This document shows, piece after piece, positions 1-10,700 of a stretch of DNA of 64,000 bases (positions within the stretch are counted from its first letter, which is position 1; each line of letters opens with the position of its first letter). Made by a program: the position numbers and the translations under genes. The notes under the pieces are model-generated. The model had not been told where the DNA came from and ran no database searches. It saw only the letters and a program-made list of their open reading frames with translations. The stretch spans positions 1,646,501 to 1,710,500 of the forward strand of contig OX459100.1 in NCBI GenBank assembly GCA_949775045.1. Reading direction: 5' to 3'. Source of the DNA: Metridium senile (Eukaryota; Cnidaria; Anthozoa; Actiniaria; Metridiidae).

Positions 1-778
1 TCAATTAGGAGGCGAATTCATGTCAAGTAAGAGACAAATTTCTTTCGCCCAGCGAAACTTCGTCGCGACAGAACGAGTAAAAACTCTCACAAAGTAGGAT
101 AAATATCGTACCATCGTCTTGATCTTCTTCAGCATCATCAATATCTTCTACTAAAAATCGTATATCTACAAAGAGAAATAAGTTTTAAGGTAGGAAAAGA
201 CGGCACAATCAAAGCCACCTCTTTACCTACCCGCCATCTTGGAAGTTGCAACAGACTTGAACTGGTCACGTGATTATTAGATTCCTCTGGTCTTGTCGCA
301 GCGCAACAAGCAAGCTCTACCAGGGGAGGGGAGAGTTATTTGTCGATATAAAAATTGTCCCCCCCCCCCCCCCCTTTTTCGTTTATAAATAAAACTATTT
401 TCTGTCTTCTTTTCTTTTATAGACTTTTATGTTTAGAAAGAACACACAAAGAAAAACCAATAAGAAATTAATAATTACAAACAGTAAAAAAAGAAAAATA
501 TAATTAAATATCAGCAGGACAAAAAAACAAATATTGAAAAATTAAATGTCAAATTTCATAACAAAAATCTATAAAAATGCAAAAAGTAAAGTGATTCACT
601 TTGGTTACAAAATGACATATGAAATAAAAAATGAAAAAGCCGAACTGACTGAAAATTTACAATTTTCTGTGCTTGGGATTCCTGTGGTACTTCGCGAGCT
701 CTCTCCAAAATACACAGCCAGTCCAACCCAGTCAGTTCAGGTTTTGCTAGTATTCAACAGCAGTTCACTACTCCGATC
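1..778. other. Upstream region of dehydrogenase gene 1
   Basis: No gene is recognised here. A C-run lies at about 359-374, followed by an A-rich tract to about 545. At 231-243 the minus strand reads AAGATGGCGG, a YY1-type motif that is common near animal promoters. An 84-codon open frame (546-800) overlaps the start of the dehydrogenase in another frame and has no recognisable features. The promoter and 5' UTR of the gene starting at 779 probably lie here, but no TATA box could be placed with confidence. Confidence 0.4.
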
Positions 779-3700
779 ATGCAGATTAAAGGAGCCGTAG
801 CACTAGTAACAGGAGCAGCTAAAGGAATTGGCTATGCCTTGAGTGTAGCTTTGCTAGAGAATGGCGCTAAATCGGTAAGCTTGTTTGTGTTCTAAACTAC
901 ACTCGACTGTTCATGTAGCTAGATAGAACAGCGTATTTGATATTACTTTTAAATCGATCTTTAAACTTTGACTTCTCGATATTAATAGAGGCTGATAAAC
1001 AATTTTAAAATGTATGTTAATGATTGATAAGATTCCGCTTCAAGAATTTATGAATGAACCTAAATTCAATAATGATTATAAAGCGAAATTATGTATGCAT
1101 CCGGTCCTTAATTCGTGTGCTCTCTGGACTAAGAATTTCCCTCACAATTTCAGCTCTATATCAGTAAAATATGAAATCTTTATTTGTTATTTATGTATAT
1201 AATCTATAATTTATCTATAGCTAATCTAGATTTCAAATGAAGAAAGACAACACAGGCATCAATTTGTGTTTATCTAATTATGCAAAATAAGTCAACTTGA
1301 TCATAATAACTCAATTTACACCGCAATTTGACGTGTAATGAGTTTTTTTTCTGGTTCAATTTGTGGTCTTAAAAGGAGTTGTTGTATGCGACATAAACCT
1401 TCTGTTTATTCAATACTGTGGGTTTGCTAAACTAACCCTAATTGAATGTCTATCCATCGGTGTTTTAGTTTGCATTTACAGATTTAATACATTCAAAGAG
1501 AAAGTACCTTTTGTTTTTTCAACAAACTTTCACAACATTTTTCCGTTGTATTGTATATCAGTAAAGAAATATAGAATTTGTTTTCATCAAAAACAGTACT
1601 ATTAAAAAAAAGAAGCACTGAAATATTATTTTGAAAAAAAGATGAACATTTTGATGCTAATCTGTAAATAAAACCGTGACGTGAAATATAATTGAATTGC
1701 AAAAAATAATGCTGCTTGTTTTTTTTTTGTTTTTTTTTGATAATTGGATTATAAGCGATCATTTAATGTGAATTTCGGTAAAAGTGTTTGTTTGTCGAAC
1801 AATATCAAGAAAATACAACGCCAGAACGCGTATTAAAGTATATTTGGAAAATGCTGCCATTGACTAGTTGTCTAAGCGATAATGATATGTTAGAGTGAAG
1901 GCATTTGTAACCCGTGAAATAGAAATTGCTTGCTAAAGTGTAATAGTCAAATAGACACAAAAGAAAACAATGGAATTAGAGTGCTAAGGTGTATTAGTCT
2001 AATATCTATTTCACGGGTTAAATGACTTCACTCTAATGATCAAATGTGCAGTATTGATAAGCAATGAATATGTTTTCACAATAGATATGTTCCTAGTTGT
2101 AATTTATTATGCGTCATGGTCCTAGCACATTTTTAGCTTTTTAGTTATTGGCTAGGGCCAGTACCTACTATACTTGTAATTGTAATCTCTTGTAAATTCT
2201 AGGTGCAATAAAAACGTTGTTGTTGTTGTTGTTGTTGGTATTGTCATAGCACATGCATTTTTGTTCCAAAAGGTTTGCCCAAGAAGTTAGGTATTTTAAG
2301 GCGGAAAGGTAATGTGGGTAAACATCCAGATACGATTTATCGCGGAGCTTACAAGCATTACAGATTTAATTACAAAATATTGCATTCTGTCAACAAACGA
2401 AACCATTCAAATATTCATTCACTCAATTATTCGTGTTTATCGAGGTACTAATGTTGAGCTTCTTGTTACGATCTGGGTACTCCCTTTAGCAAGGCCCCCC
2501 ATATGTAGAAGATCATCCAAGATCTTACTAAAACATTGTCAAGTAAATTTCTTAGAAGGATCTTGGGAAGATCTTAATTAAATATTGGCAGAAACTTGAA
2601 AGTTCATGCAAGTTCTTGCAGAGTGGGGGTTGTGCCAAGTTCTTGTAAGACCATGCCTGGATCTTGTCAGGATGTTGCGTGATCTTACATGGATCTTGGC
2701 AAGATGTTCAGCCTGGCTATACCCAGAATCCCTTTCGATATATCTTTGAATACCGTATATCGCAACCTTTTTTGAATCGTTGTATATCTAGAATTTGCGT
2801 GAGAAAGTGAAAATGTTGAAAACTGCTACAGCGAGCGCGCTCAATCATGCATGCCATTCTCTATTGTTTCTTAGACGAGGGGAAGTAGGGCAAACCGCAA
2901 AATCTTCTTAAAATGACAATAAGGCTCAAAAACCACAGATTAGTGTTAATCGGGATTAGAAAAACGGGTGAAACGACACCCAGGACTTTCTTGTCTCTTT
3001 TAGGTGGGAGGGAAACGGGTAAAGTGCTGCGTGAAGACTTGGAAACGAGGACGAACCCCTAACGAAAATACACTACTAAATCAACTCTTATAATTACACA
3101 CAATGCTACTGAAGGACAACTGTCGGATAACGACGTTTATATTGAAGGCCTGGTCTTACTTATCTAGTCTCCTGCGCAAACGTTTTTAGTGTCATATATT
3201 GGGGAGGGAAAATAACCGACACTAAGAGCTCGTGCTCCTGTTGATGTTTTACTTGTTTTCAAGGTAAGACTGTTGGACATATGCAAAGACGACGGAGCAA
3301 AGGCACAGCAACAACTAGAATCAAAATATGGACCTGGATGCGCAAAGTTTGACGAATGCAATGTCACTAACAAGGAAGATCTTATAAGTAGGTATCACGT
3401 GACTATTCGGTGTCGACTATAGCTCTAGTGACGACCTAGTATGGTCGGGGGCTTTAAAGTGTGACGCGCGGTACCGTGGCCACCCAAGAAACGTTTGAGA
3501 AAGTTCTTAACCACAGAAAAAACCCTCGCTCATCTTCGCCACTTTGTATGAAATAGGTTCCCTACTTTGATAATTTGTTTATGCGCAGATCCTGTCAATC
3601 AAAAAAAAAAATTCTCGCACGCAGCTGATTGACTAACTTTCTCAAAAGTTTCTCTGGGGGACCCTAGTTCTCATTTTCTGACGCAGTTTTCTTAAATAAG

Positions 3701-6226
3701 TCGCAGCTGAATTGCAGTGAAATTTGAACATGTTCCAATCCAAAATAATTGCCGGTTGTTCATACGAGCAAATTTGCTGGGTCTGGATTCCGGATTCCAT
3801 AATTGGGCCGGAGTCTTGATTCCAAATTTTCAATTTCCAAAGAAGGTGGATTCCGGATTCCAAGGGCAGGAACACGGATTTCCAGTGTCGTCCAGATTCC
3901 GAAGTCAATTATTTCGTTGATTCTGTATAACTGATCTGCTATTTATATAATGTGTTGCTTCTAGGGGCGTTCAAACAAGTTATTGCTGATCACGGAAAGC
4001 TAGATATCCTGTGCAACAACGCTGGAATAGTTGATGAAAAGAACTGGGAAAAGACAATTGCTATTAATTTGGTAAGAACAAGAGACACTCGCAAGTAGTG
4101 AGAACTTTATTGTACGAGAGAAAAAGACAAGATTTCGCAAGCAAGAGAGCTACAAAATAGACTACAAACGGTTGCACTCACTAAACACTTCTTTGGATAA
4201 ACTCCAGCCGCTCAGATTCTGTCCCGCGCTTTGTTTAAAGTATGTCAGCCTTTGTTTAAAGTATTTCCATTGGTTCCAAATACGCTTTACATAGTACAGT
4301 TGTTCTGTACGTTTACCCCGTATTCACCTTTAAAATGCTAATATACCATTGTTTGCAGAATGCTGTTATGCAAGGGACTAATATACCTCGTATACACCTT
4401 TACTTGAGAGAGCAAGGAGTGAGAAATGCTAATATACCATTGTTTGCAGAATGCTGTGATGCAAGGGACTTATCTAGGAATAGAGATGATGAACTCGGGT
4501 GTGATTGTCAACACTGCTTCCATGGGAGGTTAGTACCGTCCTTTACTGTCATCAGCATTTTTCTCGTATCGCGAACAGTTCCAAGATGGCTTCGTTCGAG
4601 AGAGTTGTTTCCCGTGTTAATCCTCTATAAATACGTCCTTCACATCACTTTAAAGTAAAAAATTCTATGTGAACTGGACAACAAAAGCTCTCTGCTGCTG
4701 TATAAGCAATAAAAAATAATAAAAACAAAACGCAAATGCCTAAAAGTAACCGAAATCGTTACTGTCTCGAGGCGCCATTTCGTTTTGACAAACAATCCTT
4801 TGCGCGCTTCGAAGTGAGATCACCTGGTAGTACAGAACATTAAAGATCCACAGTTCCTTTCGATCGTGCAATAACCGTTCACTTTGACACGCTTTTTTAA
4901 AAAGTTGTATCTCTAAATGGAAATGTATGTCAGTACGAATTTAGATTTGGTCGTTCTCAAAGAGTGCCGCTACTTGAATTTCTATAGTGACGAGGTATTC
5001 TATAATTGCTCCCGAATTTAAATGCACACAAAGTTTAGGTATATCTGTGTTGCAGGTCTAGCACCAATGAGTCTATCTCCCGCTTATTGTGCATCTAAAC
5101 ATGGAGTTGTTGGCTTTACAAGGAGTATTGCTCCGGTAGGTGGATAATGAAGATATTTCAAGGGGGAGGGGTAATGTGAATGAAGGGAGGGAGGGAGGAA
5201 GGACGAGAATTTAAGGAAGGAGGGAGGACAAGAAAGGAAGGAGGGTTGAAGGATGGAGGAAGGACGAGAATTTAAGGAAGGAGGGAGGACGAGAAAGGAA
5301 GGAGGGTTGAAGGGAAGTGAGGAAGGAAGGTAAGAAGGAGGAAGGTTAGATGAAGGGAGGGAGACATTATTCAAACTAAATAATTTTTTCGCAGGTCGCC
5401 ATGAAGAAAAAGTCAGTTCGAGTTAACTGTCTTTGTCCTGCCTTTGTTGATACACCACTACTTGTCAAACAAAAAGCTGATACCCCTAGTGCCGTTGCTC
5501 TTATCAACCACATAGGAACAGTAACGTGAGTATTGGTTAATAATAATAATAATAATAAATCTTTAATGGGTATCAAATAAAGCAGAGCTTTTTTCCAATC
5601 TGGCCCATAGTACGGTACTGTACAGTACATTGGACAGTACTGTAGTCAAACTAGCTCTAATTAATTAAGGCCCGTTTCCACTACATCTCTTGTAATTATT
5701 GATAAGGTTATTTATTTATGTATGTATGTATTTAAAAATTAATCAAATATTATATATATATTTATTTTTTATCTATTTACGCTTATCAAGCACCATGCCA
5801 AGACCAGAATGAATGCTTGTTTTGTGATAGTAACAAATCAATCTTACACTTGTTATCATGCAACAAATATTGCAATAGCAAGCTCGTGAATTGATGCTCA
5901 CATTTTAATTTTTGTTAGTTCGAATTATTTAGAAAACCATTCTGATTTCAATACATTAGGCTTAATGCTTGTTGCTTTAGCTACGACGTTTTTTAAAATA
6001 AGTGTATTTTTAAATTAAATCCCGTGTTCGGTTGGCATTTTAGTAAAACATGTTTTATGGTTGATGAATCATTTTTATCGATAATTGTACTGTTTGTTTC
6101 AGAGCTGAATTCGTAGCTAAAGGACTGATCGACGTGGTTACAGATGATAGTAAAAATGGCGAGGCACTGTCGATTACTGCACCGGATAAGATGGTCTACT
6201 ATAAATTCGCAATTGCTGGATTTTAA
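779..6226 (+). CDS. 15-hydroxyprostaglandin dehydrogenase-like short-chain dehydrogenase, gene 1 (7 exons)
   Basis: Seven exons were placed by frame and GT-AG borders: 779-874, 3264-3387, 3965-4071, 4450-4528, 5056-5135, 5395-5525 and 6103-6226, giving about 246 residues. Exon 1 has the N-terminal Rossmann dinucleotide motif TGAAKGIG. Exon 3 has NNAG and the HPGD-like stretch [12 protein letters not shown]. Exon 4 ends in the NTASMG segment with the likely catalytic Ser. Exon 5 has the catalytic YCASK. The family oxidises secondary alcohols with NAD(P); 15-PGDH inactivates prostaglandins in the cytosol. Substrate is inferred from resemblance only. The C-terminus is somewhat shorter than the roughly 266 residues usual for 15-PGDH. 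Gene 2 lies tail to tail with it and shares several exon lengths (124 nt for exons 2 and 7), so the two are paralogues. There is no signal peptide. Confidence 0.85.
1891..2035. mobile_element. Palindromic MITE in intron 1 of dehydrogenase gene 1
   Basis: The ends are inverted repeats of about 31 bp. The left end begins TAGAGTGAAGGCATTTG and the right end finishes AAATGACTTCACTCTA, with a CCCGTGAAATAGA segment in each arm. The element is about 145 bp, has no open frame, and the ends are compatible with a TA target duplication, as in Tc1/mariner-type MITEs. The superfamily is inferred. Confidence 0.6.
2100..2238 (+). mobile_element. 3' end of a non-LTR retrotransposon with a GTT tail
   Basis: The sequence runs CTAGGTGCAATAAAAACG and then into a (GTT)n tract at about 2215-2237. 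A 3' UTR ending in a short microsatellite is typical of CR1/L2-type insertions. No coding part remains, and the 5' limit is a guess. Confidence 0.35.
2490..2720. repeat. Degenerate repeat rich in AAGATCTTG/AAGTTCTTG
   Basis: About ten imperfect copies of motifs such as GATCTTGG, AAGATCTT and AAGTTCTTG occur in intron 1. They are partly self-complementary. No coding content is seen. Confidence 0.35.
3740..3910. repeat. GATTCCGGATTCC-type short repeat in intron 2
   Basis: Several copies of GGATTCCGGATTCC and related words occur, with GAATC/GATTC on both strands. The tract gives rise to spurious open frames on both strands. No gene is supported. Confidence 0.4.
4335..4472 (+). repeat. 92-bp partial tandem duplication covering the exon 4 splice acceptor
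   Basis: A segment starting ATGCTAATATACCATTG, containing the acceptor TTTGCAG and the first bases of exon 4, occurs at 4335-4380 and again at 4427-4472. The two differ at only a couple of positions. Only the second copy continues into the full exon. The offset of 92 bp is not a multiple of three, so using the upstream acceptor would shift the frame. Confidence 0.75.
5160..5368. repeat. Purine-rich GGAGGGAGGAAGG tract in intron 5
   Basis: About 200 bp of nearly pure A/G sequence on the plus strand, with an internal repeat of about 60 bp (GAATTTAAGGAAGGAGGGAG occurs twice). Such polypurine tracts can form triplex DNA. The proline/serine-rich open frame on the other strand is an artefact of the repeat. 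Confidence 0.6.
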
Positions 6227-6305
6227 TGATACAAACCATTAAGGCGATCTTACACTGCAATCTTTTTCAGCAATATCCCCCTTCACAGTAATTTCCTGCG
6301 CCATG

Positions 6306-6421
6306 TTGAAAGGTAGCCGGGCCTTTGCATCTAAGCGAGACGAACGTTGAGCAAGGTCTCTCAGATGACTGCAGGCTCAACGTTCGTCTCGCTTCGACGC
6401 AAAGGCCCGGCTACCTTTCAA
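6306..6421 (+). repeat. Strong hairpin (47-bp arms, 22-nt loop) in the 3' region of dehydrogenase gene 1
   Basis: Left arm 6306-6352 and right arm 6375-6421 are complementary at about 45 of 47 positions. Both contain GGTAGCCGGGCCTTTGC and GCGAGACGAACGTTGAGC or their complements. The hairpin lies 80 bp after the stop codon and before an AATAAA at 6683, so it would be in the 3' UTR if that signal is used. It could be a small MITE or a hairpin RNA precursor. Confidence 0.7.
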
Positions 6422-6682
6422 GATGTCGCAGGGAGCTATTGCACTATTTTGCACAGCGTAACAGTGCTTTGAATATTCATAAACACACTGCAAAAACGAC
6501 TGAGAAGTGGTTGATCAAATAGCCACTATACTCAGTCGTTTTTTGCAACTGTGGATGGATCCATATTTACTCAGTTAATTGAGACGTTTTTTAGTGTGTC
6601 TTTCTCGGTCATTTGACTTGTATTTTTCAGTGGTATGCACTCACTAATTGTATTCAAGAACTACACAGTGTGCAAGGACATA

Positions 6683-6688
6683 AATAAA
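6683..6688 (+). promoter_or_regulatory. Candidate polyadenylation signal for dehydrogenase gene 1
   Basis: AATAAA about 457 bp after the stop codon. This is the first plausible signal found downstream of exon 7. Confidence 0.4.
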
Positions 6689-6739
6689 CATGCATCTACA
6701 AATTGTTATTTCAAATTCGTTGTCTGATTCTTTGTTTTG

Positions 6740-6815
6740 CAGGGCCCCTCTGGATACCAGCCTAGTTGCTGAATGGGCCACCCTGCCTAAATAAAGTTGA
6801 CTTACTTACTTACCA
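6740..6815 (+). mobile_element. Possible non-LTR retrotransposon 3' tail (CTTA repeat)
   Basis: CCTAAATAAAGTTGACTTAC is followed by TTACTTACTTAC. It looks like an element 3' end with AATAAA and a short tandem tail. The evidence is weak and there is no coding remnant. Confidence 0.25.
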
Positions 6816-7344
6816 TTCTACCACGTATGTTCTTGTTCCATTGGCCTTTTTTGGAAAAAGGCCTGGGAACGACGTTGATATCTACAATAATCATAGCCTG
6901 TGTAGCCAGGCGTTTGTTGTTGGGGTGGGAAGACTGGAATGGAGAGAGAAAGGAAAAGAACTCTCCTTCTTTCCACTCTCCAGTCTAACTTCCCCCAACA
7001 AGGAACGCCACATATATGCATGGCAACCTCGTTTCCATGGACGTTTTACCGTAAAAATACCCTGAGGACGAGGTTGTATATATATTGCTATGATACCTCC
7101 TGTAAGGACGAAGGGTTACTGCAGGAGCAATGCAAAGAGAAAACTGCTGTTCCCTGCTTTCCCACTGTAACAATCCATATTTAGAAGTCCGCACTTTTTC
7201 CGCGCACTGCAAAACAGCCAATGCCTTACGCGGGAACCCAAAAGAAACGAGTAGGTGTTCGATCCATTCTCGGTGTATACCAGTACTTCGTTACCAAAAA
7301 GGTATTTTCGCCGCTACTTGTAAGTGGATCCGCACCTAGACCAT

Positions 7345-7440
7345 CTACGTAATCTGCGTATCGGAGAATGAATGTGGTCTGGGTACGAGTAGTCGCTGAA
7401 TAAAAGTTTAATTATTTCGATCATTCTCGTACCCAGAGCC
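7345..7440. repeat. Small inverted repeat with CTGGGTACGAG ends
   Basis: GGTCTGGGTACGAG near 7376 faces CTCGTACCCAGAGCC near 7427, a short palindromic unit of about 65 bp between the two dehydrogenase genes. The rest of 6816-7690 shows no gene. Confidence 0.35.
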
Positions 7441-7699
7441 CTCTCCGTTTAACGATCTGTAGGGTCTGGCAATGAAAGTGCGAATGGCAATGGAAGTTCG
7501 ATATCAAGTTTTGGCCGAGAAAGAATTTAGGGTGAAGACATTTGCGGCTTTCCTTAGAGTCGTTAAAAATAGGTCCGGCCGCTATTGTTTCCTCGTGACT
7601 TTAAAGTAAAGTAATGTTTTGTAATCGAGAAAATTTACCCCACCCAATTATGTCTGGTTCCAAACAAGCAAGGATGTATTCGAATGGAAAAAATAAAAT

Positions 7700-7705
7700 T
7701 TTATT
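7700..7705 (-). promoter_or_regulatory. Candidate polyadenylation signal for dehydrogenase gene 2
   Basis: AATAAA on the minus strand about 86 bp downstream of the stop codon at 7791. This is a normal spacing for a short 3' UTR. Confidence 0.5.
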
Positions 7706-7790
7706 CATGTTTTATAATCATTATTTTAATTGGTTCGGCATAGTTTCTTTTTCAATTGTGTATGTTATAAATTTCGGAGGATAGAGTGTA

Positions 7791-10700
7791 TTATAGTTTT
7801 GGCATAAAATATTTTTTGTAGTCGATGCCGTTTTGTTTAGTTACTCGCATTACTGCCCCATTCTTTGTTTCGTCCTCGATCAGTTGCATGACACCAGTCG
7901 CTACCAGCTCAGGACTAAAATAAACAAATAAATAAATCCCTTTTTAACTTCTCAATGTATTTGATGTGCTTTTGGTTGTCAAATTGATTTATGTTAGGGC
8001 CTGGGATTCAGCTCATGGGAAAATAGTTCCTAGGTTTTGAGCCAATCATAGAGCGCGTTATATTTGTGGTATATTGCAAAATCAATAGCGAAGCGCATGA
8101 ATGCTAAAAATGCTAAAAATAGCTCGGACAGTTTTGAGCAATATATGAACCGATCTTCTGCTGAAATTAGAATAACAAAGTGATTAAACAAAGATTTGCT
8201 TCGATCGGCATTGAAAATAGTCTGCTGAAAGTTAAATAAAAGTTTGTGAGTCCGAGTTAGGCTTTTGTCTCCATTTTTGTGACGTCATTCATGCGCTGCG
8301 CTATTACTTGATACATACCTTAGGAGTCCAAATTTGGTAATATACTGATAGGTCAATGTGTTAACTGAAAAAGATTCATCGAATCCACCAGCTTGTATCA
8401 TATCCGTGTTGGTATATGAAGGGCAAATACAGTTGATACGGATACCATCGCTTTTTAACAGACCCTGGAAAAGAGGAACGAAAACTGATGATCAGGGAGG
8501 AGGGCAACAATCCCGGGTAGGCACTTTCAGCGCTCCTTTTAACGTTCCTAAGCGTATTTACAAATTTATAAATTCGTATTTACATTTATAAACTATATAT
8601 ATACTATGGAAGTTGATGGCTTTTTCCATAGATACGATGATTCTCTGTAAGTGTCATATGTTTACTTGGCATTTTTAATAAAAAATAAGCTTAGCTGCCA
8701 AGAACATCGCACAGTCTTGCCTGACCTTACTTTACCTGGGTTGAAAACAGCAAGGCTTTAAATAAGAGTACATTTTCAAAATTGACTGCCGGTCTCCCCT
8801 ACATGTACATCTAGGAAATCACCCCGGGTTTGACAATACATTTGCAATTGAAAAAAAGTTGATCACTTTGTTAGTTTGAGGGCAATGCAATCTCCTTGAA
8901 ATTTTATAGTTTTACGATCATTGGTAACACGAAATTAACAGTGAAATCTTTTGTCGAATAAATCCAATGTTTAATAGCGTCACACTGGTGTGTGGAAGGT
9001 CTTTACCTCAAGGCTCCTAGTAAGACCAACGACTGCATGTTTGGTTGCTGCATACAGGGGTTGATCAACTGCTGGCAAGATACCTACATAACCAAGACAA
9101 TGTTAATAATAATAACTAGACGCCATCTGGTTGATCACTCGGGCTTCAAATGAGACATGATATCATTGTTGCTAGGAACGCCTGGGACCTGATCCTCCAA
9201 TTTGAGGACCAAGACGACGAAAAAAAAGAACCGTTTGCATTTTTAGACTCGGGCTTTTCCGTACACGTAAGCCCGAGTAATAATGATAATGGTGATGGTC
9301 ATGATGATGAGAATGAGAATGGCTACTGTATTCTCTTCTTGCACAAATTAATGCCTTCTGGTTTTTTTTGGGGGGGGGGGGGGGGGGCGGGGGAGGGAGT
9401 AGCTATCAGTTGTAAATCAAATCAAACCAATTGTAATTCAAATCACACAAATTTGAATTACAATAGCTACCCCCCAAAAACAGAAGGCATTATGGTTATG
9501 TGAAAGGAGAGAATACCTGTTTTGTTGTCGCGGACAAAGCTATAGCCCACACTCTGAAGCCCGCAAGAGATGACGGTAATTTTGTATTTGTATCATGATC
9601 TACCACTGCAACAACTCATTATGGTCATACAACACAAACACGTACAACCAAAATATACTATGAATACATCGATAATGAGAGAAGAAATACCGACATCCTT
9701 TGTAGGCTACAAAGTGATATGGCTGTAGCTTTGATTGCAACAATAATATTTATTGAAATATGTGTATACTGACGTCATATACCTGCAATAGATGCTACAT
9801 TGATAATGGTTCCGCCATGGCCAATACCACGTGATGTACCCAGGTACTTGATACCAAGTTTAGTACCCACAACCACACTTTTCTACATAAAGAAATTATT
9901 TGTGTAATGAATAATGTTTTATGACGCAAAACCCATTTACTTACGGTTTTGCATCACCTTGTTTTATAAATTTAAAAATATACAAATATTATTAAAACAT
10001 TCATGAATAATTAATGAGACATTTTCAAAAAACAAATCATGACCATGACGAGTGTTGTAAATCTTCTTAAAAAACTCATTAATAATTCATGAGCTATTAG
10101 TCCAATCGGGGCATTCCAATTTGGTCACATGCATGACCTTTATACCCCATAAAACACTGCCATAGGTACATTATATAAAAACACATGACTTTGTGTCTTT
10201 ATGATAAAGGTACGTGTGTCTTTATGATAAAGGTACGTGTGTCTTTATGATAAAGGTACGTGTGTCTCTATGTACCTATGACACTTGTAAAGGTCTCAGT
10301 TTTAATCTCTCATCATTGACCTTTACTAGAGGCATCACCCGAAACTATGCTATCAATCTCCTACTATATTATACACGACCTTTCTCAAATGTGGGATGCC
10401 AAATGTGGTGCTTAATGGTGCATGGTGTGATATGAGCATGCGCAGTGTACCTTGCAAATAAAGTTTGTCTCCAAATTGGACATTTCTTCAAGAAACTTTT
10501 ATAATTTAGTTTTGAATAAGTGTTCGAGTTTTTTAAGCTATATAAAAAAACTCGCAGCACGTGTTTTATCAAGGATCAAAAACACTGCTGCTCGTTTTTT
10601 ATATACTACAGAAACCACTAGTGTTGTATATCCTAATTTGCATAAGTTTTAACTGGTAATTTTACTGCAAAATTTATTTTAATCTTGAAAATTTTGGTAT

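Noticed and set aside
546..800. 84-codon open frame overlapping the dehydrogenase start
   Set aside because: Different frame from exon 1, no recognisable features, low-complexity start.
3642..3908. 88-codon minus-strand frame in intron 2
   Set aside because: Generated by a GGATTCC short repeat.
6766..7339. Several overlapping open frames between the two dehydrogenases
   Set aside because: Overlap each other on both strands, no motif and no splice partners.
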